From: JAJPXC01 sp964628905
GTDB taxonomy: Bacteria; Bacteroidota; Bacteroidia; Bacteroidales; Muribaculaceae
Reading direction: 5' to 3'
Assembly: GCA_964628905.1 (NCBI GenBank)
Contig: CAZVNS010000001.1
Span: 62,001-126,000, forward strand
DNA length: 64,000 nt
Below the pieces are notes generated by a model. It did no database searches and had not been told where the DNA came from. It was given only the letters and a program-made list of their open reading frames with translations. The position numbers and the translations under genes were made by a program. Positions 25,792-34,700 of this stretch are shown piece by piece; position 1 is the stretch's first letter, and each line of letters starts with the position of its first letter.

Positions 25792-27161
25792 TGCAAGAAT
25801 ACTCACCCGAATACCTCGAGCATATCCGCGACATCATAAGCCGCGGCGACAATGAGGCCGCACGCGCGGAGTTGGCCAAGCTCCACCCCGCCGACATCGC
25901 CGAGCTATACCAGGACCTCGACCTGGAGGAGGCTGAATTCCTCTACCACCTGCTCGACGAGGACACCGCAGCCGACGTGCTGATGGAGCTCGACGAGGAC
26001 GACCGCCGCAAGCTGCTGCGCGACATGCCCGCCGAGGAGATCGCCAAGCAGGTGATCGACCACCTCGACACCGACGACGCCGTCGACATCATCCAGGAAC
26101 TCGACGAGGAGGACCGCGACAAGATCCTCAGCCACATCGACGACATAGAGCAGGCGGGCGACATCGTCGACCTGCTGCAATACGACGAGGACACCGCCGG
26201 CGGTCTGATGGGCACCGAGATGATTGTGGTCAACGAGAACTGGTCGATGCCCGAATGCATCAAGCAGATGCGCGTGCAGGCCGAGGACATGGACGAGATC
26301 TACTACGTCTATGTGGTCGACAACGACGAGAAGCTCCGCGGAGTGCTCCCTCTGAAGGAGATGATCACACACCCCTCGGTGTCAAAGATCAAGCACGTGA
26401 TGGAGGTTGACCCCGTGGCCGTCAAGGCCGACACCCCCATCGACGAGGTGGCCCTCGACTTTGAGAAATACGACCTTGTGGCGATGCCCGTGGTCGACTC
26501 CATAGGCCGACTGGTGGGACGCATCACCGTCGACGACGTGATGGACCAGGTGCGTGAGGCATCGGAGCGCGACTACCAGTTGGCATCAGGTCTGTCGGCC
26601 GACGTCGAAACCGACGACTCATTCTTCGCCCAGACCAAGGCGCGACTGCCGTGGCTGCTGATAGGCATCGCCGGCGGCATCGGCAACTCGCTGATACTCG
26701 GCAACTTCGAAACCGGATTTGCCACCAACCCCGCCATGGCGCTCTTCATCCCCCTGATTGGAGGCACCGGCGGTAACGTCGGCATACAGTCGTCGGCGAT
26801 CATCGTGCAGGGCCTCGCCAACGGTTCGCTCGACGTGAAAAACTCCGTCAAGCAGATTTTCAAGGAGCTTGGCGTGGGCCTGCTCAACGCCATGATCATA
26901 TCGCTGCTTGTGTTCATCTATACGGCATGCACCTTAGGCCCGTGGCAGGCCACTACGATAGCCGTGTCGCTGTCGCTGTTCGCCGTGGTGATCTTCGCCT
27001 CGGTGTTCGGCACGTTCGTGCCTCTGACCCTTGAGCGGTTCAAGATCGACCCCGCGCTCGCCACCGGCCCGTTCATCACCATCACCAACGACATCATCGG
27101 CATGGTGATCTACATGTCGATATCCTACGCCCTAATGTCGTATTTCGGCAACATAGTATAA
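25791..27161 (+). CDS. mgtE: Magnesium transporter MgtE
   Basis: A 456-residue Mg2+ channel. The N-terminal MgtE N domain (about residues 20-125) is rich in acidic LDEDD-type repeats. A CBS pair follows (about 130-255, including TAGGLMGTEMIVV and YDLVAMPVVDSIGRLVGRITVDDV). Five membrane helices form the pore (about 280-455), with GGTGGNVGIQSSAIIVQGL in the conserved pore segment. The N and CBS domains sense cytosolic Mg2+ and close the channel. It is coupled to rsmA by a TAATG overlap; the lipoprotein gene follows after 14 nt. Confidence 0.95.
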   Translation: MQEYSPEYLEHIRDIISRGDNEAARAELAKLHPADIAELYQDLDLEEAEFLYHLLDEDTAADVLMELDEDDRRKLLRDMPAEEIAKQVIDHLDTDDAVDIIQELDEEDRDKILSHIDDIEQAGDIVDLLQYDEDTAGGLMGTEMIVVNENWSMPECIKQMRVQAEDMDEIYYVYVVDNDEKLRGVLPLKEMITHPSVSKIKHVMEVDPVAVKADTPIDEVALDFEKYDLVAMPVVDSIGRLVGRITVDDVMDQVREASERDYQLASGLSADVETDDSFFAQTKARLPWLLIGIAGGIGNSLILGNFETGFATNPAMALFIPLIGGTGGNVGIQSSAIIVQGLANGSLDVKNSVKQIFKELGVGLLNAMIISLLVFIYTACTLGPWQATTIAVSLSLFAVVIFASVFGTFVPLTLERFKIDPALATGPFITITNDIIGMVIYMSISYALMSYFGNIV

Positions 27162-27175
27162 CCCCCTACCCTATT

Positions 27176-27604
27176 ATGGAAAAGACACTTATCTTATCAG
27201 CCGCCATCGCAGCGGCTCTATCGCTGGCTTCGTGCGGTTCCGACTCCTCAAGCTCATCTGCGGGAGAGCGCCAGCCCGACTCCTCGACCGACCTCACCCC
27301 CGAACAGATCGACTCGGCCGAAATCGCCACACAGCGCATTATAGACATATACACCAATGCCATCAAGAGCATCCGACGCGCCGAGACAGTGCAGCAAATC
27401 GAGGATATCGACCGCGGGCTGAGCATCGACATGGAGAACATCCCCGCAGGAACCGCTTTTAACGCCTCTCAGCGCGCCCGCGTCAAGGAGGTGGAGGCTG
27501 AATACTTCGACGTGCGTTTAGCGCGGGACAACAAGCTTAAATACGGTCAGGAGCAACCCGACGAATCGATACCCGCCGACGAGTTCATGTCGCGCGAGGA
27601 CTGA
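27176..27604 (+). CDS. Small predicted lipoprotein of unknown function, related to the 24090 product
   Basis: A 142-residue protein with a lipoprotein signal (MEKTLILSAAIAAALSLASC, Cys20), a Ser-rich linker, and a helical domain starting LTPEQIDSAEIATQRIIDIY. The layout and several spaced residues (TPEQ, I-x2-I, AI-x2-I, T-x2-Q) match the lipoprotein at 24090, so the two look like distant paralogues. It lies 14 nt after mgtE and probably belongs to that transcript. No known family is recognised. Confidence 0.7.
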   Translation: MEKTLILSAAIAAALSLASCGSDSSSSSAGERQPDSSTDLTPEQIDSAEIATQRIIDIYTNAIKSIRRAETVQQIEDIDRGLSIDMENIPAGTAFNASQRARVKEVEAEYFDVRLARDNKLKYGQEQPDESIPADEFMSRED

Positions 27605-27641
27605 CAAGCCAGACAGGTCAGACTCCTCCCCACAAAGATAG

Positions 27642-27680
27642 CAGCGAGGGCCGCCCCGGATTGGGAGCGACCCTCGCTGT
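27642..27680 (+). terminator. Family D hairpin between convergent genes
   Basis: CAGCGAGGG...CCCTCGCTG, a 9-bp outer stem with partial inner pairing around loop GGATT. It separates the lipoprotein gene from the convergent second C10 peptidase. Aligns with the 12191 and 24707 hairpins. Confidence 0.7.
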
Positions 27681-27698
27681 GTATTCTATTGATGTGGA

Positions 27699-30077
27699 TT
27701 ACATGCGGACCTTAGCTGAGGTGGAGCCTTGGCGGCGTATCACCATCTGGCCGGGCTGGGGCTCGGCGACGCGGATGCCCTGGAGGTTGTAGTACTCAAC
27801 GGGGGCAGAGGCGTCGCGGTCGGGGTTGAGCAGCTCTACGCCACCGAGCTCGCCGGTGAACTTCACATAGTACTTGCTGGTGCCGGCGGAGATGGTGCCG
27901 CGGCCCACGGCTACGGGCACGAACTGGTAGGTGGTGCCGGCCTGCAGCTCCTCGCTCTCGTCGGAGTTGACGTAGAGGCTCTGCGATGAGGTGTCACCCT
28001 CGTTGAGGGTCAGGGGCACCTGTGTGGTCTCACCCATTGTCTCACCTGAGTTGAGGTCGAGCAGCACGGCTGCGAGGATTTCGTTCCATGTGCCGGCGGT
28101 GCACTCCACACCCACCTTGATTTCGCCGGAGAAGTCGATGGTGGCGGGACGTGAGGCGGCGGTGCCGCGCGACGATGAGCCCACGAAGAGCACGTTGGTG
28201 ACGGAGGCTATACCCTTTGAGGGATCCTCGGTGATTTCAATCGACTGGCCTGAGCCGTCGATGATGTTATAGGTGTTGTCTTGGACGGTGGCGAGAGCCA
28301 TGGTGTAGCGGCCGAGGTCGATGTCGGAGGGTATCTCGAGTGTCCACGTGGCCGAGTAGGTCTTGTCGGGATCGGGGAGTGACAGGGCATTGATGCCGCT
28401 CGCGGCGTAGAGTGTCGAGCTTTTGTAGAGGATCAATGCCACATTGCCGGAGAATTCGACGTTGGACTGCAGCTGCATGGTCACGTCGTAGGTTACGCCG
28501 GGGTACCATGTGCCTTCGGGGGTTACGTCAGTGATATAAGTGGAGATCTGGGGTGTGGGCTGGTCGCCGGTGACGATGATGGCATCGTCGGTGACGTCGA
28601 GGTGGCAGTAACCCAAGGTGTTGTTGAGGGTGTAGACGGGATACCATACACCTTGAGTGTACTCACTGGTGAGAGCTGCCACGGGGTATACGTCGTAGGA
28701 GCCAACGGGGAATGTCGTGGCGTAAGCGCCCATTCCTGCGAAGCCGTAGAGCGACTTGAGCTCACCCTGGAATGTGGGTATGTAGGAGGTTGAGCCGTCG
28801 GCTTTCACGAGCTTGAGGGCTACAACGAGATCGAGGTCGGCGGGAGATACGGAGTAGATGGTGGTGGGGAAAATCACCGCCGTACTGCCGTTACGGGTGT
28901 ACTTGGTGCGGTCGGTGGTGAAGGCGTCGTCGCAGTAGAGGGTGGGGATGTAGTTGTGTCCCTCCACGGGGTCCTGGATGCCGATCAGGGCTGAGTTGTC
29001 GCGGTTGTAGCCGGCGTCGCCCGAGCCTCCACCGATGCCTGTGCCCTCGGGGTCGAGGTCGGTGATCAGGAAGTAGCCGTCGTAGTAGCCTCCCCAGCCC
29101 CAGTTGATATGGAATAGCTCGGTGTCCTGCTGCATCTGGAAGCCGGAGCACACGAAGGCGTGGCCCACGGTGCCGTCGTTACCGCAGATCATCACGGGGC
29201 GGCCCTCCTGAAGCTCGCTGTAGATCAGGTCGGCCCACTCCTGGTCGCTGTACCAGTTGCGCTGCACGTACTGCAGGTGCTTGTCGTAGTTGAAGTATTT
29301 GAGCATACCCTGGGCGGCGTAGAGGTCGCTTGTGCCTGAGCCTGAGGGTGAGTAACTCATCTTGGAGGCGAAGCCGCAGTCGAGCATCAGTTTGGCCACG
29401 GCGTCGGCCTCGGCGGTGGAGTATGAGCCGTTGTATGAGTCCTTCATGTTGGCCCAGTCGTACTTGCTTTCGTCGAAGTTGACGGTGACGCCTTGGATGG
29501 TCACAGAGCCTCCCTGGGCCTGCTTGGGCCATGCCCACACGTTCATCAGCTGTGCCATGGCGGTGGCCACGCAGCCGGTCACTGAGCGCTGTCCGTTGAC
29601 CATGGGGCACATGTTGTAGAAGGGTTTCGACTGGTTCCACTTGGTCTTCACGATGGGAGAGATGTCCTCCTTCGAGGCTGCCTTCTTCACTGACAGGCTC
29701 TGGGGCAGTGAGCCATCGGCCTTGGCTACGGCCTTGGCCTGGGTGTCGAGCCACCATTGGAATTCGGGGGAGATGTTGTCGAGGTCATAGGTCGACTCGT
29801 CGCTGTAGCCAAGGAGAGCGTGGGGATACTCGTCGTTGGCGGCGGCGATGATGAAGCCGGGCTGGTCAGCTGCGGCAAACACATAGACTGCGGCCTGGCC
29901 CGAGATGGGGTCGGCCGTGGTCTGAACCAACTGCAGGTCGACGGCTGCTGCCGCACGAACCTGGCTACCACTGCTTTGGAGCACACGGTCGAGTGCCTGC
30001 TCGGGTGAAATCACCGCTGCCGATGCACAGGCTGTGCCAAGCGCTAATGTGGTGAAAAGGGTAAAAATCTTATTCAT
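27699..30077 (-). CDS. Secreted C10-family cysteine peptidase, second copy
   Basis: A 792-residue pre-proprotein: signal peptide (1-20), propeptide (about 22-140, with GFIIAAANDEYPHALLGYSDES), and C10 catalytic domain (about 141-375) with C169 in SVTGCVATAMAQLMNVWAWP, H306 in VGHAFVCSGF and ELFHINWGWGG. Long beta-rich C-terminal domains (about 400-745) end in a YYNLQGIRV...GQMVIRRQG tail shared with the 12358 enzyme. The start is ATG at 30077, which gives a clean signal peptide and follows a good promoter; the longer frame to 30164 crosses that promoter. It is 121 residues longer than the first copy. Confidence 0.9.
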   Translation of the reverse strand: MNKIFTLFTTLALGTACASAAVISPEQALDRVLQSSGSQVRAAAAVDLQLVQTTADPISGQAAVYVFAAADQPGFIIAAANDEYPHALLGYSDESTYDLDNISPEFQWWLDTQAKAVAKADGSLPQSLSVKKAASKEDISPIVKTKWNQSKPFYNMCPMVNGQRSVTGCVATAMAQLMNVWAWPKQAQGGSVTIQGVTVNFDESKYDWANMKDSYNGSYSTAEADAVAKLMLDCGFASKMSYSPSGSGTSDLYAAQGMLKYFNYDKHLQYVQRNWYSDQEWADLIYSELQEGRPVMICGNDGTVGHAFVCSGFQMQQDTELFHINWGWGGYYDGYFLITDLDPEGTGIGGGSGDAGYNRDNSALIGIQDPVEGHNYIPTLYCDDAFTTDRTKYTRNGSTAVIFPTTIYSVSPADLDLVVALKLVKADGSTSYIPTFQGELKSLYGFAGMGAYATTFPVGSYDVYPVAALTSEYTQGVWYPVYTLNNTLGYCHLDVTDDAIIVTGDQPTPQISTYITDVTPEGTWYPGVTYDVTMQLQSNVEFSGNVALILYKSSTLYAASGINALSLPDPDKTYSATWTLEIPSDIDLGRYTMALATVQDNTYNIIDGSGQSIEITEDPSKGIASVTNVLFVGSSSRGTAASRPATIDFSGEIKVGVECTAGTWNEILAAVLLDLNSGETMGETTQVPLTLNEGDTSSQSLYVNSDESEELQAGTTYQFVPVAVGRGTISAGTSKYYVKFTGELGGVELLNPDRDASAPVEYYNLQGIRVAEPQPGQMVIRRQGSTSAKVRM

Positions 30078-30114
30078 TGTTGTAAAATTTGTTCGATTTG
30101 ATGCACAAGTGGCG

Positions 30115-30148
30115 CAAAAATAGTTATTTTGCGTGGAATTGTGACAAA
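30115..30148 (-). promoter_or_regulatory. Promoter TTTG-N22-TATTTTTG for the second C10 peptidase
   Basis: On the minus strand, TTTG (30148-30145) and TATTTTTG (30122-30115) are 22 nt apart, 37 nt before the ATG at 30077. Confidence 0.55.
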
Positions 30149-30167
30149 TTAGGTATGTTAACATTGC

Positions 30168-30776
30168 TTAATGCCCGGCATTTTCCACCCATGAGCGGAT
30201 GTAGAGGGGCGCCTCGGGGCCTACGTTGAATATCAGGTCGAGCACGCTCAATCCGGGTATGAAGCCCAGGCTGTCCTCGCGGATCTGCGGGTAGCGAATG
30301 GTCGCGGACTCACCCCGGGTGTTTGTCGCCGCGGACGCAGACTGGGTGCGGAAGTGGTTGAGCATCAGGATCGGCTCGACGATGGCGTTGGCGGCGCGGA
30401 CGAGGCTCGACACCGAGGGATAACGCTCGGGGGTGTCGGCGCTTATGAGCGGCAGGAGCCGGTCGATGTAAAATTCGAAATAGGGTGTGCGCCCGTAGGC
30501 CGACTCCAGGGCTACGCGGTGCTTGTCCCACCACAGGTTGTGGGTCGACAGGGGTATGTCGTCCCAGGTAAGCGGGGAGGGGGGCTGGCGGCCTGCGCTC
30601 CATATATGCCCCACGGGCACGGTGAGCTGCAGCGGTCCGCGGGTGCCTGCTATGGTGTAGCGGTGGGTGTCCTTCAGCCGCTTGTCGCAGCGGCGGTGAT
30701 AGTCCACCTCAGTGCCGGCAATAAGCTGCAAGTAGTAGTCGACCGGGGGGAAGAGCAGGGGAGGCAGGGAGGGCAT
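30168..30776 (-). CDS. WbqC-family protein
   Basis: A 202-residue soluble protein of the WbqC family (PF08889). It has LLFPPVDYYLQLIAGTEVDYHRRCDKRLKDTHRYTIAGTRGPLQLTVPV at the N terminus and W-W-K/HRVALESAYGRTPYFEFY at about residues 83-103, both typical. WbqC was named from O-antigen clusters, but its biochemical role is not established. The gene starts 3 nt after the lepB stop, an arrangement (dapB-lepB-wbqC) I recall as common in Bacteroidales, which suggests one operon. Confidence 0.85.
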   Translation of the reverse strand: MPSLPPLLFPPVDYYLQLIAGTEVDYHRRCDKRLKDTHRYTIAGTRGPLQLTVPVGHIWSAGRQPPSPLTWDDIPLSTHNLWWDKHRVALESAYGRTPYFEFYIDRLLPLISADTPERYPSVSSLVRAANAIVEPILMLNHFRTQSASAATNTRGESATIRYPQIREDSLGFIPGLSVLDLIFNVGPEAPLYIRSWVENAGH

Positions 30777-30779
30777 GGG

Positions 30780-32288
30780 CTACTTCTTGTCGGGGTTGGC
30801 GTCGCGCAGCACGCGGCTCCAGCGGATGCCGCCATTGAGGAGCGATTTGTCCTTGTCGAACGATATGAGCACTCGCCATGGTGTGCCTATGATATGATCC
30901 TCAGGCACAAAGCCCCAGTAGCGGGAGTCGAGCGAGTTGTCGCGGTTGTCGCCCATCATGAAGTAGTAGCCCATCTTGAAGGTGTAGTAGTCGCGAGGCT
31001 CGCCGTCGATGTAGACGCGGCCGTCGGCGCGTAGCTCAGCGGTGGGATTGTTCTCATACACGCGGATGGCACGCTCGTAGATGTCCCATGCGGCGGGTGT
31101 AAGCTCCAGCACGTCACCCTTGCGGGGTATCCAGATACCATTTTTGCCGCCGTAGTTGGCGCGGGTCCAGTTCTGCGAAATCTTCTGCGGGAAGAGGTTG
31201 TCGCGGTAGAATGAGGGCGCTTTTACGATGTTTTTCACATGGGGATTTTTCTTGAGCTGTTCGAGCATCGACTCGGTGAGGAATGTGGAGTGGATGGGGA
31301 GCCACTGGCCGTTGGCGTTGGTGGTGAAACCGTTGTTGAGGAGCCACTGGCGCTCGGCTTCGGCGTTGGCAACCTCCTCGTCGGCGGTGGCGGGACGGCT
31401 CGACAGGGGGTCGTAGACGCCGCGGTCGTCGAGGGAGACCTCCAGCGCCTCCCAGTCGGCGTCGGTGAAGTAGGTGCCATCGGTCTGAAACAGGTACTGG
31501 AACTGCACTTGCTCCGGCATGGCCTGAGGCTCGCCATTGATATATATCTGGCCGTCAACTATCTTAATCCACTCGCCGGGGAGGCCGACGGCGCGCTTCA
31601 CATAGTTCTCGCGGCGGTCGACTGGGCGATAGATCACTTCGCCGAAGCGCTCTTTGTCGCTCAGCACGCGGTCGCGGCCATATATGTAGCACATGGTATA
31701 GTAGTCCATGTTGCCCATCTGCGGGGCCTTCGACATCACGGTGTCGCCGGCGGGGAAGTTGAACACCACGATGTCGCCCGACTCCACGGAGCGCAAGCCG
31801 GGAAGGCGGTGGTACTCCAGCTGGGGCCAGTCGAGGTAGCTATTGGTGCCAATCACGGGCATGGTGTTGTGCACCAGGGGGAAGTTGACGGGGGTCAGGG
31901 GCACTCGCGGTCCGTAGACGGCCTTGTTGACGAAGAGGTAGTCGCCGGTGAGCAGCGTCTTCTCAAGCGACGATGAGGGTATCTGATAGTTCTGCCCGAT
32001 GAAGGCGAACACGAAGTAAACCAATATCAGGGCGTAGACGATGGCGTCGACCCAGCTCATCACGGTGCGCGTGGTCTTATTCTCCGACTTCTTCCACCAG
32101 GTGAAGGGGATGTAGCCGGTGATGTAGATGTCAAAGAGCAGGATCAGCCCGAGGAGTAGCCAGTAGTTGTCCATCCACACGGCCCAGAGGATGTAGATGA
32201 GGGCTACGATGGAGAAGCGTATCCAGCGGGTGGTCTTATTTTCTTGAATGCGTCGGCGGAGGTCGGCCTTAAATTGGTCTTTAGTCAT
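30780..32288 (-). CDS. lepB: Signal peptidase I (long Bacteroidetes form)
   Basis: A 502-residue inner-membrane serine protease that removes signal peptides. Membrane helices lie at about residues 24-38, 40-58 and 80-97. The catalytic Ser is S107 in IPSSSLEKTLLTGDYLFVNK and the catalytic Lys is K231 in NYVKRAVGLPGEW. GYYFMMGDNRDNSLDSRYWGFVPEDHIIG is the box E signature. About 190 residues are inserted between boxes D and E, as in other Bacteroidetes LepB proteins, against about 320 total in E. coli. ATG at 32288 was chosen because it begins the usual MTKDQFK-type N terminus. It lies between dapB and wbqC. Confidence 0.93.
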   Translation of the reverse strand: MTKDQFKADLRRRIQENKTTRWIRFSIVALIYILWAVWMDNYWLLLGLILLFDIYITGYIPFTWWKKSENKTTRTVMSWVDAIVYALILVYFVFAFIGQNYQIPSSSLEKTLLTGDYLFVNKAVYGPRVPLTPVNFPLVHNTMPVIGTNSYLDWPQLEYHRLPGLRSVESGDIVVFNFPAGDTVMSKAPQMGNMDYYTMCYIYGRDRVLSDKERFGEVIYRPVDRRENYVKRAVGLPGEWIKIVDGQIYINGEPQAMPEQVQFQYLFQTDGTYFTDADWEALEVSLDDRGVYDPLSSRPATADEEVANAEAERQWLLNNGFTTNANGQWLPIHSTFLTESMLEQLKKNPHVKNIVKAPSFYRDNLFPQKISQNWTRANYGGKNGIWIPRKGDVLELTPAAWDIYERAIRVYENNPTAELRADGRVYIDGEPRDYYTFKMGYYFMMGDNRDNSLDSRYWGFVPEDHIIGTPWRVLISFDKDKSLLNGGIRWSRVLRDANPDKK

Positions 32289-32362
32289 TATTTTGCAGTA
32301 TTTTACGCTGTTTTGAGGCGTTGACAATCGGATATTTCAACGTGGTTGAGGTAGGGGCGGGA

Positions 32363-33088
32363 TTATTTCACTGTGAGCATGTCGCGGTACATGTCGGCGA
32401 GGTCGAGCACCCCCCGGCGTGTTGCGACCCACTCGGCGGCCATGACGGCTCCGAGGGCAAACCCGTCGCGTGACTTGGCGCGGTGCTCGATAGTGATGGT
32501 GTCGATGGGGGAGTCGTAGCTCACGATATGTGTGCCTGGCACCTCTCCCTCGCGCTCATGCTCGATGAGGAGCGCTCCGTCCTCGGGAGTCTCGGCCCAG
32601 CGGGTGAGCGCGGGGTATTGGGCTATCACCTCGTTGGCCAGGGTGATCGCTGTGCCGCTGGGGTGGTCGAGCTTGTGTATGTGGTGTATCTCGCGTATCG
32701 AGGGGGTGTACTGGTCGAAGTGGCTCATGATTGAGGCCAGGTAGGAGTTGAGGGCGAAGAATATGTTGACTCCCACGCTGTAGTTCGATGACCACAGCAG
32801 GGTGCCACCTTTGGCGCGGCAGAACTCCTCGACCTCTGCGGCACGGTCGCGCCAGCCGGTGGTGCCTGACACCACCTTTACGCCGCTGTTGAGGCAGCGG
32901 GTGATGTTGTCGACGGCCGAGGCGGGCGATGTGAACTCGATGGCCACGTCGGCCGAACGGAATGTGTCGGAATCGAAGTCGGCGAGGTTGTCGCGGTCGA
33001 TTATAGCCACGATCTGATGGCCTCGCTCGCGAGCGAAGCGCTCGATGGCGTGACCCATCTTGCCGTAGCCTATGATTGCTATTTTCAT
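32363..33088 (-). CDS. dapB: 4-hydroxy-tetrahydrodipicolinate reductase
   Basis: A 241-residue NAD(P)H-dependent reductase in lysine and diaminopimelate synthesis. The nucleotide-binding loop is IIGYGKMGHAI (5-15). The substrate-binding signature EIHHIHKLDHPSGTA (133-147) contains the catalytic His/Lys pair (H136, K139). Bacteroidetes DapB proteins are shorter than the 270-residue E. coli form, and this one fits. The start is ATG at 33088, directly before the Rossmann strand. It probably leads the dapB-lepB-wbqC operon. A 10-bp repeat array lies 40 nt upstream. Confidence 0.95.
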   Translation of the reverse strand: MKIAIIGYGKMGHAIERFARERGHQIVAIIDRDNLADFDSDTFRSADVAIEFTSPASAVDNITRCLNSGVKVVSGTTGWRDRAAEVEEFCRAKGGTLLWSSNYSVGVNIFFALNSYLASIMSHFDQYTPSIREIHHIHKLDHPSGTAITLANEVIAQYPALTRWAETPEDGALLIEHEREGEVPGTHIVSYDSPIDTITIEHRAKSRDGFALGAVMAAEWVATRRGVLDLADMYRDMLTVK

Positions 33089-33127
33089 TGTCAAGAGAAG
33101 ATTTAGCGCGAATTTAGCGAAAAACAC

Positions 33128-33187
33128 TCGATTTATTTCGAATTCAGTCGATTTCTCTCGATTTATATCGATTTAAGTCGATTGGAT
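33128..33187. repeat. 10-bp tandem array, six TCGATTTnnn units
   Basis: Six units with an exact 10-bp period (TCGATTTATT, TCGAATTCAG, TCGATTTCTC, TCGATTTATA, TCGATTTAAG, TCGATTGGAT) lie between dapB and the SusF terminator. Related arrays are at 40918, 52714 and 58912. Confidence 0.85.
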
Positions 33188-33212
33188 TTTCGGCCTTACG
33201 GCCTCACACAAT

Positions 33213-33245
33213 AAAAATCCCCGGGCTCGGGTGAGTCCGGGGATC
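33213..33245 (-). terminator. Rho-independent terminator of the SusCDEF operon
   Basis: Read on the minus strand: a GC-rich hairpin with arms GATCCCCGG and CCGGGGATT around a CTCACCCGAG-type centre (33245-33218), then a T tract (33217-33213). It lies 23 nt beyond the SusF-like stop codon. Confidence 0.8.
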
Positions 33246-33267
33246 GGTCCTATAGTGGGGCAGGGGA

Positions 33268-34587
33268 TTAGTCTACATACACTGCGTAGGGGAGGGTAGA
33301 GAGGTCGAGGGTGATGTGCTTCTTGCCTGTGCCACCGTTGATGGCTGCGCCACCTACGAGGAGCTGGCCGGGGTTGCCACCGAGGGTGAGGTTCTTCTCG
33401 CCTGTAACGTCGATGGTGAATGCGCCGGTGAGGTTGACATCAGCCTCCCATACGAGGTAGTCCTCAGAGGGCACGAGTGCTGTGCCGGCTACTGATATAC
33501 CGCTTACGAGGTAGGTTGCGTAGTGGAGGTTGGCGATGTTAACCTCGTTCCAGTAGAGGCCTTCAGCGTCGCAGGGGAGGTTGCCGGCGCCGCCGTCGTC
33601 GCTCAACAGGCCGGGGGTTGTGGAGTCACCGTAGTTCACGCCTGCCCAGTTGGGGTCAGAGGTGTACTTGTACTGGCCGTTGAGGAATGCGAAGCCGTAG
33701 TAGATGGTGTGGTTGCCGGTATAGAGCTGCTGTGATGCGCCACCGTTCCAACCGTTGGCGTTACCGGGGGTGTAGAGCACGTCGGAAGCGGCCACTACCT
33801 TGTAGGTGAGGGTCTCCATGTTGACAACAATGAGGCTTGAGGCTTCGGCCTGAGTGCAAGCGTCGCCATTGATCACCAGCGCGCCGCTCTTGGCGGTGGG
33901 ATCCTCAACGCCGTATACTACGTTGCCGTCGGCGGTCTTGACTGTCCAGCTGTTGGCAGCTACGGGGAGGTAGCAAGAGAATACGGGATCGTCGTATACA
34001 TTGCCATCAGCGTGGAACATCTGTGTGCCGTTGAGGAAGTACTGCTCCTGGATCTCATTCTCAGCCTTGAAGGGCACGAGGGTGAGGTTCTGAGCGCCAT
34101 AGTATGTGTCGAGGCCGCCGATGCGGGCTACCTGCTGGTTGCCCTGACCCACGGTGGCTACGGCATAAGCTTCGTAGCGCATGGCCACGGTGCCCTGGGC
34201 GGGGTTCTTGGTGAGCTTGTAGTAAGTGTCCTGGAGGTCGTCGACGGTGGTGGTGATTGTACCATCGGCGGCTACGGTGACGGGGCACTCTACTGCGCCT
34301 GTGAAGGCGTTGGTCTTATCCAGATAGAGCTTCAGGTCGAGCGAGTATCCTTCGGGAAGACCCTGGGCGGCTACAGTGCCGAGGTTGATGGGGTCGGTCG
34401 TTGCGCGGAGCGACTGCAGGTTGATCACGCCCTGAGCCTCCTGTGAGGGTGTCACAGACACTGTGGAGGCTGAGAAAATAGGCAGCTGGGGGTTCTCCTG
34501 GGGCTTGCCGGGAGCGTCCTCGATGTCGTCGCAGGCGGTGAAACCAAGTGCGAGGGCCATCATTGCCATTATAGCGAATTTTTTCAT
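33268..34587 (-). CDS. SusF/SusE-family outer-membrane glycan-binding lipoprotein
   Basis: A 439-residue lipoprotein (signal ALALGFTAC, Cys about 19). It has an N-terminal SusE-like Ig domain (about residues 30-135), a middle domain (about 150-260) and a C-terminal starch-binding-like module with the pattern GNANGWNG...YYGFAFLNGQYKYTSDPNWAGVNYGD (about 280-330) and DAEGLYWNEVNIANLHYATY. These SusF modules hold glycan at the cell surface without cutting it. The start is ATG at 34587 (MKKFAIMAMMALALG); the longer frame has no signal peptide. It is last in susC-susD-susE-susF order, 113 nt after SusE. An alpha-glucan target is inference from the family. Confidence 0.85.
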   Translation of the reverse strand: MKKFAIMAMMALALGFTACDDIEDAPGKPQENPQLPIFSASTVSVTPSQEAQGVINLQSLRATTDPINLGTVAAQGLPEGYSLDLKLYLDKTNAFTGAVECPVTVAADGTITTTVDDLQDTYYKLTKNPAQGTVAMRYEAYAVATVGQGNQQVARIGGLDTYYGAQNLTLVPFKAENEIQEQYFLNGTQMFHADGNVYDDPVFSCYLPVAANSWTVKTADGNVVYGVEDPTAKSGALVINGDACTQAEASSLIVVNMETLTYKVVAASDVLYTPGNANGWNGGASQQLYTGNHTIYYGFAFLNGQYKYTSDPNWAGVNYGDSTTPGLLSDDGGAGNLPCDAEGLYWNEVNIANLHYATYLVSGISVAGTALVPSEDYLVWEADVNLTGAFTIDVTGEKNLTLGGNPGQLLVGGAAINGGTGKKHITLDLSTLPYAVYVD

Positions 34588-34700
34588 GATTTGCTGTTTT
34601 GTTTTAATGGTTAGTTGGTGTTTGGATGGGGGAGGGGAGGGGGCTCCGCAGAGCCCCCGGCTCCCTATATCCGTTGACAAACTATGGGGTTTGCCCAACA

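Noticed and set aside
33128..33187. Possible CRISPR array
   Set aside because: The repeats are 10 bp with no spacers of constant length and no cas genes are present. The same holds for the 9-bp arrays.
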